Of a stretch of DNA of 35,210 bases, positions 6,971 to 16,020 are shown piece by piece. Position numbers and translations under genes: made by a program. The notes beneath the pieces were generated by a model, which ran no database searches, was not told where the DNA came from, and saw only the letters and a program-made list of their open reading frames with translations. This stretch comes from Planctomycetaceae bacterium (lineage in GTDB: Bacteria; Planctomycetota; Planctomycetia; Planctomycetales; Planctomycetaceae), in the NCBI GenBank assembly GCA_021732415.1, contig JAKFVC010000201.1, forward strand, positions 1-35,210, given 5' to 3'. Position 1 is the stretch's first letter; each line of letters begins with the position of its first letter.

Positions 6971-8476
6971 CTACGTCGCCGAAGCCGATCGCACCGTAGT
7001 CAGGCGCTCCAACAAAAGTTGAGCCCCCCAGACAATCCCCAGGACGGCACCGCCGCCACAAGTGATGCCAATCAGCGCGGGCCAACTGTGGTGATCTGGG
7101 TAGTAGGTCGCCAACTGGTCTGAATACACCCACAGGCCCAGCAACGGCAACAGGTAAGGGACAATCCCTTCGCGGAACAAACGGATCAGCGGGATTCCCA
7201 GGTAGCGCATGCCGAGTGGGAGAATGATTCCGAGCTCAAATAAGACGATCGGAATCGAGGTCCCCCAGGCGACTCCGTGGACGCCCATGTATTGAGCCAG
7301 GATCAGACTGAGTACGAGATTGACGACCGCTTCGGCCAGGTAGACCAATGCCGGCAGTCTGGCTTGCCCCAGGCCAAACAGGATGGCTCGCAGGACGCCC
7401 ACGGGCAGCGCGACCACTTGACCAATCATCAAGATTATTAGCAGGTTCGGCGTTTGTTCGTAACCGGGGCCCATCCAAGTTTCTATTAAGGCTTTGCCAA
7501 AGTAGCTTGCACCAATGAAGATTCCCGTTGAGAGCAGGAATGTCACCCCCAACGCTTTACAGAGCAAGTCGCGCAGCTTGGCCGCCTGGACTTGAGACTG
7601 CAACGCTCCAGCCGTGGACATGCAGATGTCACTAATTTTCTCGATCGGTTGCCGCAGGAATTGACACAGCCGCAGTGCGATGAAATACGACGTGATCGCC
7701 GATTCACCGAGAACAACTCCAATCACCACGGTGTCGGTGGCATAGATCAACTGCTGAGCCACGGAGCTCAGGAAGGCAAAGCCGCTGAATGAGCAACACT
7801 CGCGGAAGACGTCCCAATTCAGGTGACTGCGACGGATCTCTAGCTGCGGCAACTGGCGATAAGCCAGCAGCACATATCCCAAGTTTTCGATCAGCGTGAT
7901 GACCCAATAAATGGTCGCAATGACGATCAGACCCCATTCGCGTTGGAGAAACACGACGATTAAGATCAGTCGCGTGACATCGACTGTGAATGATACGCCG
8001 CGTTCCAGATCGAACCGGCGCAATCCCATCAACACGCCGCCGAAGACGCTGCCGACGAGGCCCGTCGCGACATTCAACCCCAGCATCAGAATGACCAGTC
8101 GGATCTCCAGGACGGAGTGCGTCTTCCAGATAGAGAAATAGGGCACGAGCGCCGCGATGATGCAGGCGCCTGTCAGGGCGATTGCTCCGCCTGCAGCATA
8201 GACATAGAAGACCAGCGAGCTGACTTCATTCAGTTTCTTCCAGTCTTGAGCGGCAGAGTACTTTGCCACGTAGCAACTGATCGTCTGACCGAAACCCAGA
8301 TATAACAGACCAGCATAACTGGCCAGGCAATTAATAAAGACCCAGACGCCATACTGTCCGTCTCCGAGTTTATGGATGACGTACGGCATCAAGAAAAAGC
8401 CAATGACCAGGCTGGCCGCGTGGACGAACCAACTGGCGCCCACATTCCACTTCATCGACCGTGCGACCGAAGTCAT
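6971..8476 (-). CDS. Oligosaccharide flippase / polysaccharide biosynthesis membrane protein (Wzx-like)
   Basis: A 501-residue integral membrane protein of the MOP exporter superfamily (RfbX/Wzx/polysaccharide_synt type). The N-terminus 'NVGASWFVHAASLVIGFFLMPYVIHKLGDGQYGVWVF' is characteristic: an amphipathic start, a first helix, then the 'LG..YGvW' loop. About 12-14 hydrophobic segments follow, with a central polar loop around residues 285-305. These proteins move lipid-linked oligosaccharides across the inner membrane. No glycosyltransferase is adjacent here, so its partner pathway lies outside the window. The start ATG at 8476 gives a normal family length. Specificity cannot be inferred. 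Confidence 0.87.
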   Translation of the reverse strand: MTSVARSMKWNVGASWFVHAASLVIGFFLMPYVIHKLGDGQYGVWVFINCLASYAGLLYLGFGQTISCYVAKYSAAQDWKKLNEVSSLVFYVYAAGGAIALTGACIIAALVPYFSIWKTHSVLEIRLVILMLGLNVATGLVGSVFGGVLMGLRRFDLERGVSFTVDVTRLILIVVFLQREWGLIVIATIYWVITLIENLGYVLLAYRQLPQLEIRRSHLNWDVFRECCSFSGFAFLSSVAQQLIYATDTVVIGVVLGESAITSYFIALRLCQFLRQPIEKISDICMSTAGALQSQVQAAKLRDLLCKALGVTFLLSTGIFIGASYFGKALIETWMGPGYEQTPNLLIILMIGQVVALPVGVLRAILFGLGQARLPALVYLAEAVVNLVLSLILAQYMGVHGVAWGTSIPIVLFELGIILPLGMRYLGIPLIRLFREGIVPYLLPLLGLWVYSDQLATYYPDHHSWPALIGITCGGGAVLGIVWGAQLLLERLTTVRSASAT

Positions 8477-8597
8477 GTGTTACTCAACATTTCAAAGAAG
8501 ATTCGGTAACAACACAAAACCGACATTAAGAAATCACACTCGTTGGGGTGCGATTCGATTAATGTCGATTCACCGTGTTACTGCCGTAGTTTGTTTC

Positions 8598-8662
8598 GTA
8601 GCCACGTTCGCCAGAACGTGGGCCCTGTCCCGCGACTCCCACGCTCTGGCGAGCGTGGCTAC
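8598..8662. repeat. 25-bp inverted repeat with GTAGCC ends
   Basis: Arms 8598-8622 (GTAGCCACGTTCGCCAGAAC...) and 8638-8662 (ending GCGAGCGTGGCTAC) match with a few mismatches around a 15-base loop. It lies in the 345-bp gap between the flippase start and the response-regulator stop. Apart from this and the next repeat, the gap holds no gene. Confidence 0.9.
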
Positions 8663-8712
8663 TGCTCATCTTAGAGCGGTTTTACTTAATGTTTATGCAT
8701 TCGAAACGCGTT

Positions 8713-8812
8713 TGGGAGTATGAGGGTGCGAGAGTAACGGAGTAAGAGGGCCGGAATTCGCCTTTTCTCCACTCTCATACCCTCACACACTGGCACTCTC
8801 ATACTTTCAGTC
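8713..8812. repeat. Imperfect inverted repeat of the AGTATGAG family
   Basis: The left side AGTATGAGGGTGCGAGAGTA and the right side ending CACTCTCATACT are imperfect complements rich in GAGTATGAG/CTCATACTC. A related element lies at 30282-30391. It begins just after the stop codon of the minus-strand REC-HATPase gene and could help end its transcript. Confidence 0.7.
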
Positions 8813-8821
8813 GGCTATGAA

Positions 8822-9769
8822 TCATGCTAACTGCAACGCCGCCGGTGTCGCCGCACTGGTCGCCGGTCGGGATTCTGGTTGCTGACTAATGTATTTCACC
8901 AGAGTGATTTCATTACCCTTGGAATTGTGCTCGACTTCGTCCATAAAACTTCGAATCAACAGCATGCCTCGGCCACCGACCCGCATGATATGTTCGTCAT
9001 CGGTCGGATCTGCGACCCGGTGCACATCGTAGCCCGGACCTTCATCACGGACGACATAACGCACCATCTCGCGGCTGGCAGTGGCCTGCACGTACACGCG
9101 GCGTGCGGCATACTCGGGGGCATAACGTCGCTGATCCGCCAGATCATAAAACAGCGTCTCGTCATCTTGTCTTAACGCCGAATCCAACTCCAAGTTGCCG
9201 TGGTAGATCGCATTCGTCAGAGTTTCATGCAGGGCGACACCAATCCGCAGGACCAGGGTGTCGCTACACAATTTCATCGTGACGAGTTGATCCTGGAGCC
9301 ACGTGATCAATGGCGTGATCAGCAACACGTCGTTCTCCAGAACGAAGTGGGCACTTTGCACAGTGAGACTGCTGATGAGTCGGCGGCGGCTGAGTCGCGA
9401 CTGAGACAATGCCAGAACATTACCGACGGTTTCAATGAGACGGTGATCGATGTCCTGCTTCGCGATATAACTGGCCGCACCCGCCTCCAGAGCCCGTACG
9501 GCCGTGGCTTCGCTACCGCATCCAGTTATGACAACGACAGGGACACCGGGACACAGGCTTGCCGCCCGTTCGACGAGTTCCAAGCCGTCCACATTAGGCA
9601 TCTGAAAATCTGTGACGATGCAATCAAACGAGGCTTTGCCAATCTCGTCCAGTGCCTGCTGACCGTCGCTGGCATAGGTGATTTTGACGTCTGCAAGCTG
9701 TCTCGTCAGCAGCGCGCCGACCAGACGACGCTCTACAGGCGAATCGTCGGCAACAAGAATATTTGGCAT
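8822..9769 (-). CDS. Response regulator fused to an RsbW-like HATPase (anti-sigma-factor kinase-like) domain
   Basis: A 315-residue two-domain signalling protein. The N-terminal receiver domain (about 1-120) has the acidic pair 'VADDS', phosphoacceptor Asp54 in 'CIVTDFQMP', and Lys104. The C-terminal half (about 145-295) is an HATPase_c_2 fold of the RsbW/SpoIIAB kind: N-box 'HETLTNAIYHGNLE' (181-194), G1 box 'DEGPGYD' (242-248), and 'GGRGMLLIRSFMDEV' (265-279). The fusion suggests that phosphorylation of the receiver controls an anti-sigma or serine-kinase-like activity, as in general stress response switches. No anti-anti-sigma (STAS) or PP2C gene is next to it. It lies 197 bp downstream of the hybrid kinase on the same strand, so the kinase's HPt domain is the natural phosphodonor candidate. 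Start ATG at 9769 has AGAGGG upstream. Confidence 0.88.
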   Translation of the reverse strand: MPNILVADDSPVERRLVGALLTRQLADVKITYASDGQQALDEIGKASFDCIVTDFQMPNVDGLELVERAASLCPGVPVVVITGCGSEATAVRALEAGAASYIAKQDIDHRLIETVGNVLALSQSRLSRRRLISSLTVQSAHFVLENDVLLITPLITWLQDQLVTMKLCSDTLVLRIGVALHETLTNAIYHGNLELDSALRQDDETLFYDLADQRRYAPEYAARRVYVQATASREMVRYVVRDEGPGYDVHRVADPTDDEHIMRVGGRGMLLIRSFMDEVEHNSKGNEITLVKYISQQPESRPATSAATPAALQLA

Positions 9770-9966
9770 GAGTTTGGCCCTCTACCGCACAAGATCTAGA
9801 AAATCGTACGGTTCCCAAGAGTTGAACGCCGGGGGGCACGTACTAAACAATGAAAAATGAATCGTCACGATGCTGCGTAGAATAAGTATTCGCAAATAGG
9901 CAGGGATGCCTGATATTATTAATAATTAAAATGCCGATCACTCAGATCGGATGTCATGTCGATTCG

Positions 9967-12654
9967 TTAGTCCTGATTGACGATGCATTCCAGTTCGGCA
10001 TCAACTTCTCGCAGTGCCGCTTCCAGCTTGGCCAGAATGTCGGGCGCCTGACTGAAGTCCGATGCCTGGCCGCTGCGTTCCAGATCGCGCGCCGTTGTGA
10101 AGGCTTGAGTAGCAGCCAGACTGCTGACCATGCCCTTCAACTGATGAGCTGCCCGCTGGACCAGTTTGGAATCCTGCCGGGTCACGCCTTCGCGCAATTC
10201 GGCAACCACATCGGGACAACATCCCCGGTATCCCTCGAGCAACTCGCGCAGCAGTTCGCGGTCACCGTCCAGTCGCTTCCAAAGCGTCTTGCGATCAATG
10301 ACCGACGGGGCAGTCGTCTCCCACGTGATCACTGAAGATACCAGCGAGGAATTTGTCTTCGGCATAATGAAAGTCTCTTCGCAATGAGGATCGCGAGTGA
10401 CTGCCGGATGGCCTTTCACGACGACCGGTGTGGGGACACGTTCATCCAGATCAATCGTGTGGGCATCCACCTCAGTCGCAGCGGCGACAACTTCCGCCGG
10501 ACGTTCACTAAGTACGAGGCGTCCCAGGGCGGCAAACAATTCGTTGCGATTCACCGGTTTTGTCAAATAGTCATCCATACCGGATGCGAGGCAACGTTCG
10601 CGGTCTCCCTTCAGTACGCTGGCTGTCAGGGCAATGATCGGAATGTGCCGGCCGGTGTTCTCTTCCTGCTTGCGGATGATGGCAGTGGCTTCGAGGCCGC
10701 TCATACGCGGCATTTGCATATCCATCAGGATGACGTCAAAGGTGGGATCTTTTTCCAGGGCCTCGACGGCTTCGCTGCCATCGCCGGCAACTGCCGTTTC
10801 ATGTCCCTGCTTCTTAAGGAATTTGACGATCAATTGTTGATTGACAGGATTATCCTCAGCAACCAGAACTCGTAGCGGACGCGTCGGCATTGCCGGGGCA
10901 GTGGGAGTCGGCTGTAGAGCTTGTGCTTTTTCTTGCTCAGCTTGCGACGGACGTTTGACCGTTGGATCGGCGATACCCAACTGGACGGTAAAGTGGAATG
11001 TGCTTCCCTCGCCAATCACACTTTCGATCCAGATATTGCCGTGCATCAGTTCCGTGAGCTGGCGAGCGATCGCCAACCCGAGGCCGGTACCGCCATAACG
11101 TCGAGTGATCGATTTGTCGGCCTGTTCGAAGGGAATGAAAATCGCCTGGTGCTTGTCTGTAGGGACTCCAATGCCTGAATCCTGCACCGCAAAATGCAGA
11201 GTGGCGCGTTCAACGCTGGTGCGGGGTACGACGACGCCGGCAGGGGCTCCGGCCACGCTGTCGAGTTCCCAGATCGGGACTTCGACCGTGTCAATCGACT
11301 GCAACTTGACCGAGCAGCGCACGAACCCCTTGTCGGTGAATTTGACCGCATTGCTGACCAGATTGACCAGGATGTGACGTAGCCATTCGGGATCGCCAAT
11401 CAGGCCTTTGGGAATGTTCGCATCGATGAGGCACCGGAAATCCAGGCCCTTCTGACGGCTGCGAAACATCAACGGTTTCAGGCTGTCACGCAGCCATTCA
11501 CCGAGGCCGAATTCGACTCGATCCAGGTTGATCTTGCCCGCCTCGACTTTGGCAAAGTCGAGCAGCTCATTAATGATTGTCAGGAGTGACTCGGCCGATT
11601 CTTTGACCGTCTGCAGGCAATCGCGTTGTTCGCCGTCGACAGCGGTATCCAGCGCGAGTTCGGTCATCCCGATGATGCCGTTCAGCGGAGTCCGCATTTC
11701 ATGGCTCATGTTGGCCAGGAATTCGCTCTTCGTACGATTGGCTGTTTCCGCCTGATTGCGGGCTTCACGAATGACCGTCTCGGCCTGCTTTAACGCGGAG
11801 ATGTCGGAGATCGTTCCCAGGAAACCGGTGATTTCGCCAGTCGTCGAACGCAGGGGCACCACCGATCCGTGGACCCAGGTGATTGCTCCCTTGGTCGTCA
11901 TCCAGCGGCAGTTGATTTGCAGCTCCTGGCCGGCCCGAGTCGCCTTCGTCCACGCTTCCAGCTCACGTTCGCGGTCCTCGGGATGAATCGCCTGTTTCCA
12001 TCCCGAGCCCAGTGCCTGCTGCCGGGTCAAACCCGAGAGCTCACACCATTTTTCATTGACAAAAACGCACCGCCCTTTGGCATCTGTCTCAAAGATGCCC
12101 GCCGGCGAACGAGTAATGAGTGATTCATAGCGGGAATAGAGCTCGCGCTGCTGCGCTTCGAACTGCCGTCGATCGGTAATATCTCGTGTAAAAAAACGGG
12201 TACTGACCAATTCACCGTCACGTCGATGAACATTGGAATCGATCAGCACATGTTTGATGGCCCCGTCTCGGCAGCGCAGACGCGTCTCATAATCATGCAG
12301 CAACTCACCCGCCCGCAGACGGGTCAATACTTCGCTCATCGAAGCGGCGTCGGCATGAAATTCGGTAATGTGATGACCGATATAATCTTGGGGGGAGAAT
12401 CCCAGCAGGGTCAGTTCGGCTTTGTTGGCCCATAGAATGCGCCCATTAGGGGCGACCGAGCACATCCCGATGGCCGCGTTTTCGCAGAAATCAGCGAGCA
12501 GTCGCTCTTGAGGCGTGGGACGTGCCGCGGCGATGTCCGCCTGGCGATTGCGATCCCAACGTGCCAATCGTCCCAGAACCATCGCCAACATCGAGGCGAT
12601 AATTCCATGGCTGGTTAACATCAGACTATCAATAATGCCCAATCCCAACACCAC
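9967..12654 (-). CDS. Hybrid sensor histidine kinase: PAS-PAS-HisKA-HATPase-REC-HPt
   Basis: A multi-domain phosphorelay kinase. Numbering from the upstream TTG at 12780: a hydrophobic segment at about 43-70; PAS 1 about 93-205; PAS 2 about 215-335 with a PAC end 'GFLGTISDIS'; HisKA with His360 in 'MSHEMRTPLNG'; HATPase about 465-600 (N box 'NLVSNAVKF', 'DSGIGVP', 'GGTGLGLAI'); receiver about 636-755 with Asp687 in 'VILMDMQMP'; and a C-terminal HPt domain with His879 in 'AAHQLKG'. All four phosphotransfer residues are present, so it can run a complete His-Asp-His relay. The GTG at 12654 is chosen because GGGAG lies 8 bases upstream and the protein then opens with its hydrophobic segment; residues before it are Arg/Cys-rich and unconvincing. 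ATG at 12621 is an alternative. The probable target is the downstream REC-HATPase protein. Confidence 0.9.
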   Translation of the reverse strand: MVLGLGIIDSLMLTSHGIIASMLAMVLGRLARWDRNRQADIAAARPTPQERLLADFCENAAIGMCSVAPNGRILWANKAELTLLGFSPQDYIGHHITEFHADAASMSEVLTRLRAGELLHDYETRLRCRDGAIKHVLIDSNVHRRDGELVSTRFFTRDITDRRQFEAQQRELYSRYESLITRSPAGIFETDAKGRCVFVNEKWCELSGLTRQQALGSGWKQAIHPEDRERELEAWTKATRAGQELQINCRWMTTKGAITWVHGSVVPLRSTTGEITGFLGTISDISALKQAETVIREARNQAETANRTKSEFLANMSHEMRTPLNGIIGMTELALDTAVDGEQRDCLQTVKESAESLLTIINELLDFAKVEAGKINLDRVEFGLGEWLRDSLKPLMFRSRQKGLDFRCLIDANIPKGLIGDPEWLRHILVNLVSNAVKFTDKGFVRCSVKLQSIDTVEVPIWELDSVAGAPAGVVVPRTSVERATLHFAVQDSGIGVPTDKHQAIFIPFEQADKSITRRYGGTGLGLAIARQLTELMHGNIWIESVIGEGSTFHFTVQLGIADPTVKRPSQAEQEKAQALQPTPTAPAMPTRPLRVLVAEDNPVNQQLIVKFLKKQGHETAVAGDGSEAVEALEKDPTFDVILMDMQMPRMSGLEATAIIRKQEENTGRHIPIIALTASVLKGDRERCLASGMDDYLTKPVNRNELFAALGRLVLSERPAEVVAAATEVDAHTIDLDERVPTPVVVKGHPAVTRDPHCEETFIMPKTNSSLVSSVITWETTAPSVIDRKTLWKRLDGDRELLRELLEGYRGCCPDVVAELREGVTRQDSKLVQRAAHQLKGMVSSLAATQAFTTARDLERSGQASDFSQAPDILAKLEAALREVDAELECIVNQD

Positions 12655-12981
12655 GATTTTCGCTCCCACGGATCCGGCCGTCTTCTTACACTTGCTCCCG
12701 ATGCAGGAGACAGAGTGGCCCAATAGCAAGAAGTCTCGGCGTGGTCTAAAGGAAACGTAGCTCGGAATGCTCCGTGGCAAGGAAGAAACGCCACAGTCGG
12801 AGATGTTTTCCAGCCGGTGAAACCGCTACGACCGGTAAAGTCGGTGGAGGAAGGACTGTTCGCGGTTATAGGCAAGGGGACAAGCCGTTCGGCTGACTCT
12901 TCAGCACCAAAGGTGCGCGCCAAGCCAGCCGGGGGCAACGCCCTGGGTACGGGGCTAAATAGGAGCGCAGAAATAACTTTG

Positions 12982-13078
12982 CAGGTGAGCCGGGTGGCGT
13001 AAGCCCCCGGATTCTTTCTAATTTCGTTGAAACCGAAGGAACGAAGAATCCCGGGGCTTACGCCACCGGGCTCGCCTG
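12982..13078. repeat. 35-bp inverted repeat, 'GGCGTAAGCCCCCGG' family, copy 1
   Basis: Arms 12982-13016 (CAGGTGAGCCGGGTGGCGTA...) and 13044-13078 (ending GGGCTCGCCTG) match closely around a 27-base loop. A second copy with the same arms lies at 22296-22395. Downstream, 13124-13170 keeps pieces (ACAACCATCCG; GCCGGACGCTCGCCT) of the outer arm that surrounds copy 2. The gap 12655-13203 shows no gene. The 12890-12960 part contains further G/C-rich repeat-like text (GCCGGGGGCAACGCCCTGGG). Confidence 0.92.
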
Positions 13079-13203
13079 GGCCGATTCTGACAACGGTCAC
13101 TTGCCAATGACCTGATCTTCGCAAACAACCATCCGCCCCGTAGTTATTTAACGGCGCCGGACGCTCGCCTGGGAACGCTCATCACTTCGTGATGGCGCCA
13201 CGC

Positions 13204-14274
13204 TTAGGACGGCTTTGATTTGCCCGTAATTCGTTCCCACTTCGCTTGGAATGTGGGACGATCAAACACCTCAGGGTTCACCACGCCGCGCGGCTTCTTC
13301 CCTGCCGCCAGATCGAGCAATCCCTGGCACGCGGCACGCCCGATGTCTCGGAAGAGTTCGTCGGTCCACGCGATCGAATGGGGGGCTAACAGGACGTTAT
13401 CGAGCGCTGCCCAACGCGGAGTTCCCGTCAGCGGTTCGCCAACAAAACAATCCAGCGCCGCTCCTGCAATCTTTCCCGACGAGAGTGCCGCGTAAAGTGC
13501 GTCTTCCTCAACGATGCCTCCGCGAGCCGTGTTGATCAAGTAGCCGCTCGGCTTCATCAACGCGAGTTCCCGGGTGGAAATCAAATTGCGAGTCTTGTCA
13601 TTGAGGGGACAATGGAGCGATACGAAATCGGACTGCGCCAAGAGTTCGTCGAGCGATACCGACTTCGCTCCCGCTTCCGCAATGACAGCAGCCGGCACGA
13701 ACGGGTCAAACACGAGCGGCGTTTGCATGCCAAAGCCTGACAGCAATTTGACGACCGCTTTTCCGATGCCACCAAAGCCCACGATGCCGAGCGTTCGCTC
13801 GCGAAGTTCACGGCCCATGTATTTGCTGCGTTCGTCCCAGCGTCCCTCGCGGACGAGTTTGTCTTTGATGCGGACGTGATGCACTAAAGCCAGCATCCAG
13901 CCGACGGTGGCTTCGGCGACGGAATAGTCCACGGCGCCTGTCGTAATGAAGAGGGCCACATCCGCGGCCGTGCAGGCGGCGACATCCACGCTGTCAAAAC
14001 CCACACCGAAGCGGCCGAGTCCCAAGAGGTCCTGACTGGCCGTGAGACTTTTCGCCGTCACACGCGGGGTCAGGACGACGACCCCGTTCACGCCGGACAG
14101 CTGGTCCGGTTCGATTTCTGGTCGATGTTCGGCGAACTTCTGAACGTCAACTCCGGCGGCCGAGGTCAGCAAGTTGAGACCGATGTCGCGGTATTTCAAC
14201 TGGCCGGCGGCATCGTAAAAATCTCCCGTCAGGGCCACGCTAAAGCGTGATTGTGATTGAGATTGAACATTCAT
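13204..14274 (-). CDS. D-isomer-specific 2-hydroxyacid dehydrogenase
   Basis: A NAD(P)-dependent dehydrogenase of about 356 aa that interconverts a 2-keto acid and a D-2-hydroxy acid (SerA/GhrB superfamily). The Rossmann motif 'GIVGFGGIGKAVV' is central. The catalytic set is visible as Arg in 'NTARGG', Glu in 'VGEPLTG', and His in 'LLAPHSIAW'. The ATG at 14274 overlaps the TGA of the preceding aldolase-cupin gene as ATGA. A TTG two codons upstream is less likely. The overlap indicates co-translation, so it probably reduces or oxidises a 2-oxo acid used or made by the aldolase. The exact substrate is unknown, and the 'phosphoglycerate dehydrogenase' label often given to such proteins is not supported by context. 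Confidence 0.88.
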   Translation of the reverse strand: MNVQSQSQSRFSVALTGDFYDAAGQLKYRDIGLNLLTSAAGVDVQKFAEHRPEIEPDQLSGVNGVVVLTPRVTAKSLTASQDLLGLGRFGVGFDSVDVAACTAADVALFITTGAVDYSVAEATVGWMLALVHHVRIKDKLVREGRWDERSKYMGRELRERTLGIVGFGGIGKAVVKLLSGFGMQTPLVFDPFVPAAVIAEAGAKSVSLDELLAQSDFVSLHCPLNDKTRNLISTRELALMKPSGYLINTARGGIVEEDALYAALSSGKIAGAALDCFVGEPLTGTPRWAALDNVLLAPHSIAWTDELFRDIGRAACQGLLDLAAGKKPRGVVNPEVFDRPTFQAKWERITGKSKPS

Positions 14275-15929
14275 TTCCAAGGATTTCCTTCAACAGTTGC
14301 GCAGCGTTCGTCCACAATGATGCGTTCCGGCTTGGGCCCGGCATAGACCCACAACATTTCCATCGTGCTTTGAGTATCGTTGATAAAGTAATGGACGCGA
14401 CCGCGCGGCTCCAGGGCCGTTTCACAGTCGCTCATCAGGTATTTTCTGCCCTCGACGACACAGGTCGCCTGGCCCGAAATGATGCAGATCGATTCATCGA
14501 AATCATGCACGTGAGCCGGCAGCCGGCCGGTCGGATGGAACAAGGCATACCCGCCGCTCATCTCAATGCCGGGGACCAATGTCGAATTAAACTGATCGAC
14601 GAATTCCGTATTCGGTCCCGCCGCGAACCGCTTCACGAGAGCAAACCGGTTGATGCGTTCGGCGCCTGCGACGCCCTGCGAATCTTCAGGCATCGAACGT
14701 CGCGAGAAGAATTTTTCGATCAACGTGCGACTGGGAGTATCTGTTGGCATCGAGACATGCAGGACCGCAGGCTCTGTCGTCGAAGGATTGCGCGCGGAGT
14801 GAGCCAGCCCCGGCGGGATGATGGCATTGTCGCGGTTCTTCAACGTATAGGTCCGACCTTCGACCTCGACAATCAGCGATCCACGCAGCAAGGTGATGGA
14901 CTCGGTGAAGGTGTGCGAGTGATAGGGCAAGACTGCCCCGGGGGCGAACGTCACCAAACCGGTAGTCAGGTTCTTGGCCTGATTGTGCTTGCCCACCATG
15001 CAGTCAAACTTGACTCCACGGCTGATCTCAATCTGCGGGCCCGAGCCCACCTTGTTAATGACTTCCGGGCGATCAGGCCGCATCGATTCCGGCGGTCGCG
15101 TGAGCGGTGCCGGAGCGGCTGCAACCGGCGTGGTTGGTACGAACGAGGACTGCATTGGGCGATCGCGGCCAACCACGGCCATTGACGCCTTCAACGATCG
15201 CAGCAACAAGCCCGAGTCGAGCCCCAACCCGATCATGCGGAAGCCTTGTTTCTGGCGTTCGATCAGATTCTCGTTGTTCGTGGCGATCAGGCCGCAGTTC
15301 TTCCCCGCGCGACGCAATGTGTCTTTGATCTGCAGAATCTGATCCGCGACGCCGGGACCTTCCCACTGTCCCCGGTATCCGGCCGTCGAGGAGAAGTCTG
15401 CGGGGCCAAAGAAGAAGAGCTCTGCGCCTTCGACCTGCGACAGCATCGGCACCTGTCGGATCGCCTTCACCGATTCGATGATCGGGACGACCAGGACGTG
15501 CTCGTTGGCATCGGCGGTGTGTTCGACGAAGCATTGCCCCCAGCACGTCGCTCGCTCGGCACCGATGCCGCGCATTCCCTCTTCGGGATAGCGTGCCCAG
15601 GAGATCGCCTGCCGCAATTGGTCGGCAGACTCGATCCACGGGATCACGACGCCATCGGCACCAATATCCAACGCGCGTTTGATGTCGCCGCCGTTGAGTT
15701 CCGCCAGGCGGACCAGCGCGACGGTGTCGCTGCGGACGGTCGCTCGCAGGTGTTCGACGATCTCTTTCCAGTCGAGGTGTCCATGTTCGGCGTCGATCAC
15801 GACCCAGTCCAGACCCAGCGCGACGGCCATCTCGGTGATGCTGGGGGACTCCAAGGTTACCCAAAGCCCGAAGACGGGAGTGTCGGCCGCCAATTTGCGG
15901 CGGAGATTGCGGATGGCGGAGATTTTCAT
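14271..15929 (-). CDS. HpcH/HpaI aldolase fused to two cupin domains
   Basis: A 552-residue three-domain enzyme. Residues 1-250 are a class II (metal-dependent) HpcH/HpaI aldolase: 'VVIDAEHGHLDW' (about 43-54), 'RYPEEGMRGIG', metal ligands in 'IIES' (Glu152) and 'GPADFS' (Asp178). These enzymes cleave 4-hydroxy-2-oxo acids to pyruvate or a similar keto acid plus an aldehyde. A Pro-rich linker (about 258-295) leads to cupin 1 (His337, His339, Glu343, His377) and cupin 2 (His473, His475, Glu479, His513). Both keep the full three-His-one-Glu metal site, so both may be catalytic. ATG 15929 is preferred because an ATG at 15956 would lie inside the operator palindrome. It overlaps the dehydrogenase gene by 4 bases and is divergent from an FCD-GntR regulator. 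A uronate or sugar-acid pathway is inferred, not shown. Confidence 0.87.
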   Translation of the reverse strand: MKISAIRNLRRKLAADTPVFGLWVTLESPSITEMAVALGLDWVVIDAEHGHLDWKEIVEHLRATVRSDTVALVRLAELNGGDIKRALDIGADGVVIPWIESADQLRQAISWARYPEEGMRGIGAERATCWGQCFVEHTADANEHVLVVPIIESVKAIRQVPMLSQVEGAELFFFGPADFSSTAGYRGQWEGPGVADQILQIKDTLRRAGKNCGLIATNNENLIERQKQGFRMIGLGLDSGLLLRSLKASMAVVGRDRPMQSSFVPTTPVAAAPAPLTRPPESMRPDRPEVINKVGSGPQIEISRGVKFDCMVGKHNQAKNLTTGLVTFAPGAVLPYHSHTFTESITLLRGSLIVEVEGRTYTLKNRDNAIIPPGLAHSARNPSTTEPAVLHVSMPTDTPSRTLIEKFFSRRSMPEDSQGVAGAERINRFALVKRFAAGPNTEFVDQFNSTLVPGIEMSGGYALFHPTGRLPAHVHDFDESICIISGQATCVVEGRKYLMSDCETALEPRGRVHYFINDTQSTMEMLWVYAGPKPERIIVDERCATVEGNPWK

Positions 15930-15954
15930 GAGGTCGCCTTGACGGACAGTCACC

Positions 15955-15981
15955 ATCTGATTATCACAGTGATTATCAGAT
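15955..15981. promoter_or_regulatory. 27-bp near-perfect palindrome, probable GntR-family operator
   Basis: Half-sites ATCTGATTATCAC and GTGATTATCAGAT flank a central A. The halves are complementary at 12 of 13 positions. It lies between the divergent aldolase-cupin gene (start 15929) and the FCD-GntR gene, where a regulator that controls both its target and itself is expected to bind. Binding by the adjacent regulator is inferred. Confidence 0.8.
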
Positions 15982-16020
15982 GGATTGGAGAGGTTTAATC
16001 GGACCGCACACAGGTGTCAA

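Noticed and set aside
14247-15185. 312-codon open frame on the plus strand
   Set aside because: It is antisense to the aldolase-cupin gene, with no recognisable domain and no Shine-Dalgarno sequence.
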